Source of the DNA: JANQIV01 sp050117315
Lineage (GTDB): Bacteria > Bacteroidota > Ignavibacteria > Ignavibacteriales > Melioribacteraceae
DNA: 36,637 nucleotides
Direction of reading: 5' to 3'
NCBI GenBank assembly: GCA_050117315.1
Contig: JASFMY010000057.1
Span: 1-36,637 of the forward strand
A program made the position numbers and the translations under genes. The notes under the pieces are model-generated. The model was not told the DNA's origin. It saw only the letters and a list, made by a program, of their open reading frames with translations, and made no database searches. Shown in pieces: positions 23,965 to 33,000 of this stretch (positions are counted from its first letter, which is position 1; every line of letters begins with the position of its first letter).

Positions 23965-24150
23965 AGGTTTGGTAAAAGTATAGATTAGGTTCAGTAAAAG
24001 TGTAGGTTAGGTTTGAAAATTTATAGGCTTGGTTCAGTAAAAGTATAGGTTAGGTTTGATAAAAGTATAGGCTATCTTTCTACTATTTACAGTCTATACT
24101 TTTACCCTTCATAGTCTATACTTTTTGACTGGAAGCTCTATACTTTTAAA
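23922..24150. repeat. 22-bp tandem array with inverted units
   Basis: Six direct units of 21-22 bases run from about 23939 to 24069, for example GGCTTGGTTCAGTAAAAGTA (then TA) and GGTTAGGTTTGATAAAAGTA (then TA), preceded by a partial unit. About three units in reverse orientation (CTATACTTTTA cores) follow at 24090-24150. LR copy 2 carries only about one and a half units, so this copy has expanded or the other has lost units. Confidence 0.85.
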
Positions 24151-24155
24151 ATTTC

Positions 24156-24245
24156 CATTGCTGCCACCGTCCCCTCCTTCGTTTGTAACTACGGCGGGCA
24201 GGCCCGACAAGAAGAAGCCGGACAGGCACACGGTGGCACATTGGC
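24156..24245. repeat. Palindrome family A, copy A5, with a 59-base loop insert
   Basis: CCATTGCTGCCACCGT ends at 24170 and ACGGTGGCACATTGGCTGA resumes at 24230. The arms match A1-A4, but the usual 4-base loop is replaced by CCCTCCTTCGTTTGTAACTA ... CGGCGGGCAGGCCCGACAAG ... AAGAAGCCGGACAGGC. Nearly the same insert lies in family-C copy C3 at about 36266-36327. Confidence 0.85.
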
Positions 24246-24292
24246 TGAGTAGTTTGAAAAGGCAGTAAAACATAAAAAACGTCACTTAGTGA

Positions 24293-24342
24293 TTCCAAGG
24301 CTGTCGAGGACCCACGCCAAAGGCGGGCAAGCACTCCTCGAC
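24293..24342. repeat. Palindrome family C, copy C2, with loop insert
   Basis: TTCCAAGGCT then arms GTCGAGGA (24303-24310) and TCCTCGAC (24335-24342). The loop CCCACGCCAAAGGCGGGCAA (then GCAC) contains its own CGCC-AAA-GGCG hairpin. C1 has only TCAT here. The right half-repeat of family B (CGTCACTTAGTGA) directly precedes it. Confidence 0.85.
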
Positions 24343-24484
24343 ACGAAGTGCGGGAAATATAAGTAAATAAATCTCAGCTTATAACATAAGGTTTGTTGTC
24401 AAATTGTTCTTGACAACGGGGTAATAGACAACACAAAAGAGAAACAAGGCAGTAGTAACTCTTAACTGCCAAAGAAACTAGAAG

Positions 24485-25059
24485 ATGGGAAGACGAAACA
24501 GAACATTATTAACAAACGAACAATTCTTTTTTGTAACCACAACAATAGTTGGATTTAAATATGTATTTACAAAAGACGAAAGATGTGAAATACTCATAAA
24601 TAATATAAAACATTATCAAAGAGTTCATGAATTTCTAGTACTTGCTTTTGTAATAATGCCTTCCCATTTCCATTGGATAGTAAAAGTAAACCCGGGAAAA
24701 GGAACGATTTCAGATATAATGAGAGATATAAAAAAGTACTCAGCCTGGGATTTGCTTGAGAGTCTGGAAAAAGAAAAGTCAAACTTATTGGAGTCATTCA
24801 TATTGGACAAGCCGGGTAAACAAAAAAGGCAACTATGGATGCACCGATTTGATGACGAAGTGATTAGAAATAACAAAATGTTTTGTCCGAAGGACTCCTT
24901 CGGAGGATTAAATTGAAGTACATACATAACAATCCGGTAAAAGCCGGTTTAGTTTCAAAGGCAGAGAAATACAAATATTCAAGCACTAGAAACTATATCA
25001 AAAATGATCACTCAATAATATTTGTAGATACAGAATATGCCGGTATAGAGATAACTTAG
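24485..25059 (+). pseudogene. RAYT 2: REP-associated tyrosine transposase interrupted by a palindrome
   Basis: The first part (24485-24916) reads MGRRNRTLLTNEQFFFVTTT, then the HUH motif MPSHFHWIVKV, and RFDDEVIRNNKMF. A 19-base palindrome at 24886-24904 plus one base breaks the frame, which stops at 24914-24916. The remainder continues in another frame from 24916 as LKYIHNNPVKAGLVSKAEKY and KYSSTRNYI to the TAG at 25057-25059. This is the conserved NPVxAG C-terminal region that carries the catalytic tyrosine in this family. Removing 20 bases restores a normal protein of about 185 aa. Palindromes of families A, B and C lie on both sides, the arrangement known for RAYT/REP pairs. As it stands, the HUH and tyrosine parts are uncoupled. 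Confidence 0.9.
24886..24904. repeat. 19-base palindrome inserted in RAYT 2
   Basis: TCCGAAGGA-C-TCCTTCGGA, perfect 9-base arms around one base. It lies between the KMF of the first part and the LKY of the second, where related proteins have only a few residues. It is GC-richer than its surroundings, which supports insertion. Confidence 0.85.
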
Positions 25060-25066
25060 GCTTGTT

Positions 25067-25090
25067 CCGTCACTGAGTGGTCAGTGACGG
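25067..25090. repeat. Palindrome family B, copy B3
   Basis: CCGTCACTGA-GTGG-TCAGTGACGG, a perfect 10-base-arm hairpin eight bases after the RAYT 2 stop. It is the best-preserved B copy and could be the substrate-type palindrome of this transposase. Confidence 0.85.
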
Positions 25091-25102
25091 CAATGAAAAT
25101 TC

Positions 25103-25133
25103 CAATGCTGCCACCGACCACTCGGTGGCACAT
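25103..25133. repeat. Palindrome family A, copy A6
   Basis: CAATGCTGCCACCGACCACT then CGGTGGCACAT, with arms at 25110-25116 and 25123-25129. It directly follows B3 via the shared CAATGAAAATTC spacer, showing that B and A units are joined as one composite, as at B2 and in the A2-B1 stretch. Confidence 0.85.
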
Positions 25134-25138
25134 TTAAC

Positions 25139-25201
25139 TGTTGCCATCGCCCCCTCCTTCTCCCGACAATTCGGGATACGGAGGAAAGGCACTCGGTAGC
25201 A
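25139..25201. repeat. Degenerate family-A palindrome with loop insert
   Basis: TGTTGCCATCGCCCCCTCCT starts it and CACTCGGTAGC ends it (arms GCCATCG-like and CGGTAGC). The loop holds TCTCCCGACAATTCGGGATA and CGGAGGAAAGG, which has its own CCCGA-CAAT-TCGGG hairpin. It is a different insert from that of A5. Confidence 0.65.
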
Positions 25202-25309
25202 GATTTACAGAATGTTCTAAAGCTGTTACAAGTAAAAAAGTGACAGCTTTCACAGAGAAAAAATTAAACTGAAAGCTGATAAGTTTTAATGCAGCTAAAC
25301 GGAGAAAAA

Positions 25310-28300
25310 ATGAAATCAAATTTAGTAACCAAGTTAGTTTTTCATTTGTTTTTAACTTTGATAAGCAGCAATACTTTTGCGCAGGTACCTACAGAGGGTT
25401 TAATTGGCCATTGGCCTTTTACCGGTAATTATTATGATGTTATTGCAAATAATAATGGCATTCCGTCAGGGAATAATGCTCCTCAATTTATTAATGACAG
25501 AGGTGGAACAAATAATACAGCGTTATATTTTGAATATTCAAAATTGATTTTGCCATATAAATACAATTTCTCAAATTCCTCTTTTACAATAGGATTTTGG
25601 GTTAATTTTGCTTCTACTATATTTTTAGCTACTGGAGGTTTTTCGCAGAAAAATCCAGTAGAACCTTTTAATGGCGTCTTTTTAGGTGCTTTTCATGGCG
25701 GTAATTGGAAGAAGGCAGAATTAATTGATATAAATGGCAATTCGCTATCTGTACCAACTAATTCAGCTTCTAATTGGGATAGATATGAAATGGTTTACGA
25801 CAATAATACTAAAACACTTTATTTGTATGTTGATGGTGTTATGCAGGGTTCGGATCATGATCCTAATTTTACAGGTAACTTTGGAGAAGCTAATCATAAT
25901 AATCCTACTTTTATGTCTGATGGTGAAATATATTGCGATGGAAATCTTGACGATGTAAGGATTTATAATAGGGCATTAAATGCTAATGAAATACAACAAC
26001 TATATTTAAATTCCGGGCTTACTTACACAGTTAATCCTTCAGCATATTCAGGAGGAAGCATAACTCCTGCAGCTCCGTTATTTATAGATAAGGGGGAAAG
26101 CATTACTATAACTGCCCAACCTAATCAAGGTTATGTTTTTGATTATTTTACTTATAATGGTACACAAATAACAGAAAATCCGTATACAATTTCTAATGTT
26201 CAAAGTAATATATGGATAAGTGCTTCATTTATACATGTTTTTACTGTTACGCCTTCAGTTAATCCACCTGGCTGGGGTACAATAGAACCCTCAACACCTG
26301 TAACTGTTCAACAAGATGGTAATAGTGGTGTGACGTTTACTGCAACTGCAAATGTAGGATATAAGTTTCATAGCATATATGTTAACGACGCAAACGGTAA
26401 CCAGATAGGATCTTCGTTTAGTCCTTCTTATACAGTTTATCCTAATTCAAATACTACTATAACTGCTACTTTTGATATATATAGGCCAAAACTTCAATTT
26501 GTATACGAGTATATAAAAGGAAGCGTTTCTCCACCGCCTCATCATACTTACCGGACAATTTATGTAGATTATGGACAGGACTTTACATTTACAGGTGTTC
26601 CTAATGAAGGGTATGAATTTGATTATTTTATAATAGATAATACCGATACTCTGTTCTCCAATCCCGCAACATTATCAAATATTACCGAAGATCATACAAT
26701 TAATGTTTTGTTCAAGGAAACTTTACCGGTATATACTGTTACAACCTGGGATAATGGTTCTGGAGGGTCAATAGTACCATCTGGCGAAATCGAAGTATTA
26801 GAGGGTTCCGACGTAAACTTGACAATTGTTTATAATACCGGGTATAAAATAGATTCAGTATTGGTAAATGATGAACAAGTTTATGTTGATCCTGCACAGC
26901 CTAATCTTACTATAACAAATGTTCATGAGGATATTTTAGTAAAAGCTTATTTTAGCCTAGATGAATTTTTTGAGCATGCAATTACGCCAAGTGTTAACAA
27001 TAGTGAATGGGGTTCAATAGAACCATCTACTATTCAGATGGTTAAAAATGATAGTTTAATAACTCTTACTGCAACTCCCAGCAGTCCGGCATATCAATTT
27101 GATTACTTTGTTAAGCTTAGCAACAATGAAAAATATTATGATAATCCTCTTGTTTACGGACCGGTTACTTTTCAGGCTCAAATTCAAGCTGTTTTTAAAG
27201 AAGCCGAGTACAACTTAACGAAATGGGTAAATTCACCCGGAATGGGTTCCATTGTTGAAAATACACAATCTCCTTATGCATATGGTTCAACAGCGGAACT
27301 TTTTATTGTTTACAACACTAATTATAAGATTGATTCTGTGTTAGTTAATAGTGTACAGGTATATGTGGATCCCAGTAATCCTACACTGCAAATTACAAAT
27401 ATTGCGGAGGATATTATAGTAAAGGCATATTTCAGCTATGATGATTTTTTTGAACATGCAATTACCCCAAGTGTAAACAATAGTGAATGGGGTTCAATAG
27501 AACCTTCAACTCTGCAAATGGTAAAGACCGACAGCATGATTACTTTTACAGCTACTCCAAGCAGCAGGGCTTATGAATTTGATCATTTCTTAAAACTTAG
27601 CAACAATGAAAAATATTATGATAATCCACTTGCGTATGGACCGGTAACGTTTCAAGCGCAAATTCAAGCAGTATTTGCCGAGGCTGAACAATTTAATGTA
27701 AACTTAACTTCAAATCCGCCGGAAGGAGGTACTCTGAGTAAAGAACCTGATCCGCCTTATTATTTAAATGATTTAATTACTATTACAGCGGTACCAAATG
27801 AAAATTATATTTTTAAAAGATGGGAAGAAAACAATACCGAAATATCAACCCTGGATCAATATGAGTTTAACATAACAGGTGATAGAGATTTTACAGCGAT
27901 ATTTGCCAGCACATATAATATTACATTAAATGTGGAGGATGCCCTTAAAGGAACTATTGTGCCTAGCGGCGTTGAGGCAATTGAAGCCGGCGAGGATTTA
28001 ATAATCGAAGCTTCGGCAACACGCGGTTATGAATTTGATTATTTTCTAATTGATCAAACAACAACTGAAGAAGATAATCCATTTACATTATCATCAATAA
28101 GTGCAGATCATGAAGTAACCGCTTATTTTAAAGATGCTGTAGAACAGCAAATAGGTATTTCAGCGATGCCTGAAGGTGAAAGTGCTTTAATTGATGCAAT
28201 TACTGTTTCTCTTGAAGAACCGTATTATTTTGGTGACGAATTAACTATTGAAGCAGACGAGGTTGAAGGATTCACGTTCATCAAATGGACAATTGACGGT

Positions 28301-29914
28301 TTAAATGTATCGACAGAATCGACTTATAATTTTGCTGTTACAGGTGATATGGATTTAGTAGCAGTATATTCCGGCAACGCTAGAAATGTAGTTGTAACAA
28401 TATCACCTGAAAACAGCGGAACGATTGAATCGGGAGAAGGGAGTCATGAATATGGCAGTTATGTGGAAGTTAAAGCACTTGCAAACTCCGGCTATAGTTT
28501 CGATTATTTCTTGATTAATAACGACCCTACTCATATAACTGACAATCCATTTGTAATTGAGAGTATTACTAGTGACTATTCTATTGAAGCACATTTTGCA
28601 GAGACATATTGGGAAAGAACGGGTAATGATCTGGTATTTAATAGAGAAAACGGAAGAACTGGAATTGGTATAGCTGTATCTCAAATACCACAAGATGTTA
28701 AATTGGCCGTGGGCGGTACAATTATATGTGAAGAAGCTGAAGTAAAACTTTCTGAGGATTGGCCGGATTATGTTTTTAATAACGATTATAAACTAATGAG
28801 TTTGGATAAATTAAGAGATTATATTTTTGACAATGGTCATCTTCCGGGAATACCTAATGCAAAGGAAGTAAATTCCAATGGATTTGAATCAGGCAAAATG
28901 TGTATGAAATTATTAAAGAAAGTTGAAGAGCTGACTTTATATGTAATTGCTAAAAATAATGGAGGAAATTCGATATTTTTCAATGGAGAGAATTTCGAAA
29001 TAAACCAAGAATACGAGAATAATGCTGTTGGCGATGAAGAAGTTTCATTCATCAATATGACATTATCAGGTGAAGATAATTGGCGGATTAACGGGGATGA
29101 CATGATTTATAATGGGGGAAAAATTGGAATTGGAGTTACTGCTTCCCAAATACCTGCTTATAGTTTACTGGCGGTTGGTGGAAAAATACTGGCTGAGGAA
29201 ATTGTTATTAAAAATAGAGATACTGAAGGAAATTGGCCTGATTATGTATTCAATAGAAATCATAATCTAATGTCTTTGATAGAATTAAAAAAATATATTC
29301 TTGAATACGGTAAGCTTCCCGGAATACCCGGAGCTAAAGAAGTTGAAAGAGAAGGTATCAAAGTTGGAGAAATGAGTAGAAAACTTCTCGAAAAAATAGA
29401 AGAATTGACTCTTTACGTTTTGGGAGAGAGAACTGTAACAAATAAGGATTATCAAACAGGGGAGTCCGTTAATAAATTGTTTTTCCCTAATGAACCGCCC
29501 TTAGAGACAGAAGATATTAGCAGTCAAGATTGGGAAATAACCGAAAATGGTTTAACATATACAGATGGAAATGTTATAATAGGTACTGATTTATTAAATA
29601 ACGAAGCAAAACTTGCTGTTGATGGGAAAATAATTACTGAAGAAATGGTAGTTAAACTGTCAACAGATTGGCCAGATTATGTATTTAAATCAGATTACAA
29701 ATTAATGTCGTTAGATGAATTGGAAGAATATTTAATAATACATAAACACTTGCCCGGCATCCCATCGGCTGGTGAAGTAGAAGAAAACGGATTAAGTCTT
29801 GGAGAAATTCAGGCAAAACTACTTGAAAAAATAGAAGAGCTGACTTTATACATCGTAGAACAAGATAAAAAAATTAATGAGCTTGAAAATAAATTGGAAA
29901 AATTGTCCAAATAA
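25310..29914 (+). CDS. Giant exported protein 1: LamG, 11 InlB-like repeats, three tail modules
   Basis: A 1534-residue protein. The ATG at 25310 is preferred over 25289 because GGAG lies five bases before it and it starts the signal peptide (cut near TFA/Q25). Residues about 30-235 form a LamG/concanavalin-like domain (GLIGHWPFTG ... LDDVRIYNRALNANEIQQLY). Next come eleven beta repeats of about 70 aa like the InlB B-repeat type (GYVFDYFTYNG, GYEFDYFIID). The C terminus has three modules starting near residues 1101, 1258 and 1408. Each has a short beta part (LAVGGxI), then WPDYVF, LPGIP and LLEKIEELTLY, and the last ends in a coiled coil. Such proteins are usually surface adhesins or fibre-like; no T9SS sorting domain is present. 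It shares its C-terminal half with the next gene. Confidence 0.88.
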   Translation: MKSNLVTKLVFHLFLTLISSNTFAQVPTEGLIGHWPFTGNYYDVIANNNGIPSGNNAPQFINDRGGTNNTALYFEYSKLILPYKYNFSNSSFTIGFWVNFASTIFLATGGFSQKNPVEPFNGVFLGAFHGGNWKKAELIDINGNSLSVPTNSASNWDRYEMVYDNNTKTLYLYVDGVMQGSDHDPNFTGNFGEANHNNPTFMSDGEIYCDGNLDDVRIYNRALNANEIQQLYLNSGLTYTVNPSAYSGGSITPAAPLFIDKGESITITAQPNQGYVFDYFTYNGTQITENPYTISNVQSNIWISASFIHVFTVTPSVNPPGWGTIEPSTPVTVQQDGNSGVTFTATANVGYKFHSIYVNDANGNQIGSSFSPSYTVYPNSNTTITATFDIYRPKLQFVYEYIKGSVSPPPHHTYRTIYVDYGQDFTFTGVPNEGYEFDYFIIDNTDTLFSNPATLSNITEDHTINVLFKETLPVYTVTTWDNGSGGSIVPSGEIEVLEGSDVNLTIVYNTGYKIDSVLVNDEQVYVDPAQPNLTITNVHEDILVKAYFSLDEFFEHAITPSVNNSEWGSIEPSTIQMVKNDSLITLTATPSSPAYQFDYFVKLSNNEKYYDNPLVYGPVTFQAQIQAVFKEAEYNLTKWVNSPGMGSIVENTQSPYAYGSTAELFIVYNTNYKIDSVLVNSVQVYVDPSNPTLQITNIAEDIIVKAYFSYDDFFEHAITPSVNNSEWGSIEPSTLQMVKTDSMITFTATPSSRAYEFDHFLKLSNNEKYYDNPLAYGPVTFQAQIQAVFAEAEQFNVNLTSNPPEGGTLSKEPDPPYYLNDLITITAVPNENYIFKRWEENNTEISTLDQYEFNITGDRDFTAIFASTYNITLNVEDALKGTIVPSGVEAIEAGEDLIIEASATRGYEFDYFLIDQTTTEEDNPFTLSSISADHEVTAYFKDAVEQQIGISAMPEGESALIDAITVSLEEPYYFGDELTIEADEVEGFTFIKWTIDGLNVSTESTYNFAVTGDMDLVAVYSGNARNVVVTISPENSGTIESGEGSHEYGSYVEVKALANSGYSFDYFLINNDPTHITDNPFVIESITSDYSIEAHFAETYWERTGNDLVFNRENGRTGIGIAVSQIPQDVKLAVGGTIICEEAEVKLSEDWPDYVFNNDYKLMSLDKLRDYIFDNGHLPGIPNAKEVNSNGFESGKMCMKLLKKVEELTLYVIAKNNGGNSIFFNGENFEINQEYENNAVGDEEVSFINMTLSGEDNWRINGDDMIYNGGKIGIGVTASQIPAYSLLAVGGKILAEEIVIKNRDTEGNWPDYVFNRNHNLMSLIELKKYILEYGKLPGIPGAKEVEREGIKVGEMSRKLLEKIEELTLYVLGERTVTNKDYQTGESVNKLFFPNEPPLETEDISSQDWEITENGLTYTDGNVIIGTDLLNNEAKLAVDGKIITEEMVVKLSTDWPDYVFKSDYKLMSLDELEEYLIIHKHLPGIPSAGEVEENGLSLGEIQAKLLEKIEELTLYIVEQDKKINELENKLEKLSK
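26732..27688 (+). repeat. Tandem duplication of a 160-codon unit inside giant protein 1
   Basis: Two adjacent units of about 480 bp. Both encode YKIDSVLVN, QVYVDP, FFEHAITPSVNNSEWGSIEP, LSNNEKYYDNPL and YGPVTFQAQIQAVF at the same spacing. Codon differences show it is not the newest duplication in the locus. Confidence 0.85.
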
Positions 29915-29932
29915 GGAAAAAAAGTTTATCAT

Positions 29933-29961
29933 GTAGATGATGCAAAATTTGCATCATCTAC
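29933..29961. terminator. Hairpin F1 after giant gene 1
   Basis: Arms GTAGATGATGC and GCATCATCTAC around AAAATTT, starting 19 bases after the stop codon. It is a strong stem but followed by CTTCTATTAAAA rather than a T run, so it may be a terminator, a 3' mRNA-stabilising stem or a repeat element. The same hairpin follows giant gene 2. Confidence 0.6.
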
Positions 29962-29978
29962 TTCTATTAAAAAATTTT

Positions 29979-30055
29979 CCATTGCTGCCATCGACTCACG
30001 CCAAAGGCGGACAAGCGCAGCGTAGTTATACAGAGGTGGGGGCCGTGACGGCAGA
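29979..30055. repeat. Degenerate A/B palindrome composite, copy 1
   Basis: CCATTGCTGCCATCGACTCA, CGCCAAAGGCGGACAAGCGC, then GTAGTTATACAGAGGTGGGG and GCCGTGACGGCAG. It combines a family-A left half, the CGCC-AAA-GGCG insert, the GTAGTTATAC insert of B1 and a family-B right half. Copy 2 lies at 36089-36156 after the second giant gene. Confidence 0.8.
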
Positions 30056-30095
30056 AATGATAATATTTAATATTAAAGCATTTTAGGAGATAAAA

Positions 30096-33000
30096 ATGAG
30101 AGTGAATACTTTTATCAAAATAATTTTTCTTTATTTGATTATTACTTTTGGTTATTGGGGAAATGTTGGTGCAAGCATGAACGAAATTTCCTATAAAACA
30201 TCAGTTCCTATAACCACAGTGAATATTTGGGTTACTGTTTATGACCCGGGTAGAGTAAAGGTCAGTTGGGAAACTCTTGAAGGAGCAGATGGCTATAATA
30301 TATATTGGACAGAAGATCCTAATTCGGGTTTTACGAAAATGAATGATGAACTAATTGATTCCTTACAAACCGTGGTTTATCATAATGTTGACCATAAAAA
30401 AACGTACTATTTTAAAGTAGAGGCTATTCAGGCAGGAGAAACTTTAGGGGTATCTGATATTGTTCAAATCACCATGCCTCCATTTACTGAAATTCAATCT
30501 ATGAGTCTAAATGCCAATTATGGAGAGTACAGTTATTCAATCTCATACTACGTTTACAGGACTTGTGACGTAGAAATATATGTTGATGATATTTTGAAAT
30601 ACACAAGGAGTATCAGTTATGCCCGTGACGATATATTTTCGTGTTCCTTTTTTAAGGCCACAAAAGATGATCAGACAATTAAAATAATTGCAACCAAATC
30701 AAACCGGCAATATATCGATGAAGTTGAAATAGATTTACTATTCCCTCCTTTATCTCAAATATTGGGAATTACTCACGTTCAGTATTCACCGGACGATCTC
30801 ATATTTAATTACTCTGTAAATCAAAATTGTACGATAAATATTATAGATGGGAATACTAATAACACTCTAGCAACATTTCCAAGTACTGAAGGAGAGCATG
30901 AATATACTTTAGAAAATCTGCCAAACGGGAGTTATTATTTTTATGTTGAAGCGGTCAACGAAAACGGGAGCTCTAAAGATGGTCTGTCATACGAGGTAAA
31001 TAATTATCCGCCACAAAACCTTACTGCAGAAGTAAATCTGCCTGAAATTACCTTAAACTGGGACGATATATCCCGAGCTTCCCAATATTTTTGTCATTGG
31101 TCCGAAGACCCTGCGACTGGATATAACTGGCATGAAGACCACGTCGGCAAACCTGCTGTAATACGACATTGTGACCATAATAAAACGTATTATTTTAAAA
31201 TTGAGGCACAAAACTCCCAAGGTGAATGTTTGGGACTTTCTGAAGCAATTGCTGTAGAAACGCCAACATTAGTAGAGATCAACAAGATAGAATTGATAAG
31301 AGCTGGTACTGGTAGTGGAATATACATTGATAAAGTAGAATTTGAATTTAAGACTAAAGAGAGAGGCGATATTGAAATCTATGTTGATGATCAATTAAAA
31401 AAAACAGATTATGTTCAAGCTCATGACACTTCTCACAGTGAAGTATTTTATGATTTAGAAACAGGACAACATACGGTGACAGTTAAACATATTGTTAATG
31501 GAGCTGATTTTACTGATGCGCAAGAGTATAATTTTGACTTAACTCCTTCTGTGAGAATAGAATCAATAGAGCCGTATCAAAATGTTAAAGAAGATATACT
31601 ATACACTGTAAGACCAGGACAAAATTGCAAATTGTATGTATTTATAGACGGGAATATAGTGTTAAATGGGCGAGCTACATACGCAAATTGTCAAGTTACT
31701 AAATCATATTATGGATTAGCCCCAGGAATTCATGCTCTAAGAGTTGAGGCTGTAAATAGTAATGGTACAGGTATAGCTGAACAGGAGTTTATCACTGGCT
31801 TGCATGCACCACTTAATGTTACTGCAACAGCCTTATCACAAAATAAAATACAGGTAAACTGGGATAGTGTTGCCGCTGCAACAGGTTATGACATTTATAT
31901 TTCAGATAGCCCTACAGGGAACTATCCAAAGGCTAATACTTCAGAATGTACACAAAATAGCTACATAGCAAAGAGAATTAGTAACCAGAATACATTTTAT
32001 ATAAAATTAAAAGCTTATGATGAACAAGATGTTTCAGAATTTTCTGATTCAGTATCAGTAACATTGCCGTCTTTCACTTCCCCTATAATAACCAATGCAG
32101 CTGCTGTGTCGCCTCTTCAGTTAAATATTGAGCTTGATAATATTATTGATATTGATTCTTTGCACTTTTATTTAGCTGAAGTGTCTGGAGAAGATTATAA
32201 TAAAGTACATTCAACAAGCGAGGTTTCAACATTATTAAGCTTTGACCCAAATAACTATCATGGCAACTATTCTGTTAAAGTTGAAGCTACATGTAATGGT
32301 GTAAGTTCAGGATTATCTGCTTCAGTCACTGTAACATTACCTGCTATAGTTGAACCTAAGACGGTTGAGATACTTCCTGTAAATTCAATAAATCCACCCG
32401 AAGACAGAGACAGGATGCAGATTGGCACTTATATCTTTCAAAGCGGCACACTAAGTATTTATATTGAAGGTGAAAAAAAATTCGAGGAGTATTATTCTGT
32501 AAATGAACCCACAGTAGTTGAAAGTATAATTGATACAATAGTATGCGGAAGCCGGCAAATAGAAGCTAGACTTGAAACAGAAAACGCGTTATATACCGAT
32601 ACGCAATCATTCGAAATAGAAAACAGGCCGCCTGTAGTTTGGTTGGTAGAACAAAGATATGAATCAGGGCTGCCCCTTCCTCCCGCTACTATTTATTTAA
32701 AATATTGTGTCGGACAACCATGCTCATTAAAGTTATTTATTGGTGGTGAATTAGTAGAGGGCAGCTACACAGAAGAGGAAGGTGTAGATTATATTAATGG
32801 TAAATTATTAGACAGCATTTACACAGAGGCCGGAGCACATGAAATTCTGGCCGATACACTCCTCGGGCCGGGGCGTTATTCATTTTATTTAGAAGCAAGT
32901 AATGAAAACGGAACATATACCTGCCCTTCTATAAACCCTGCAGTGGCTGGGGCAGTAGCTCCTCAAAATGTAAATATTACAGCAACATCCGAAACCACGA

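Larger units (their letters stand above)
23730..24484. other. Repeat-filled intergenic region
   Basis: A 755-base stretch without a gene. It holds a degenerate A/C hybrid (CTGCCATCGACTTACGCATA then GGCAAGCACTCCTCGAC, 23747-23783), the long direct repeat copy 1, the 22-bp tandem array, palindrome A5 with an insert, palindrome C2 with an insert, and GTTGTCAA/TTGACAAC arms at 24395-24402 and 24410-24417 just before RAYT 2. Confidence 0.75.

Noticed and set aside
23922..24150. CRISPR array
   Set aside because: The units follow each other directly without unique spacers, unit sequences vary, and no cas genes are near. It is a tandem array.
24146..24334. Minus-strand ORF of 62 codons across A5 and C2
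   Set aside because: The translation is that of the hairpin arms and loop insert; no start signal and no protein-like pattern.
29933..29961. Textbook intrinsic terminator
   Set aside because: The stem is strong, but no run of T follows it, so only a tentative terminator label is given and a repeat-element origin is considered equally likely.
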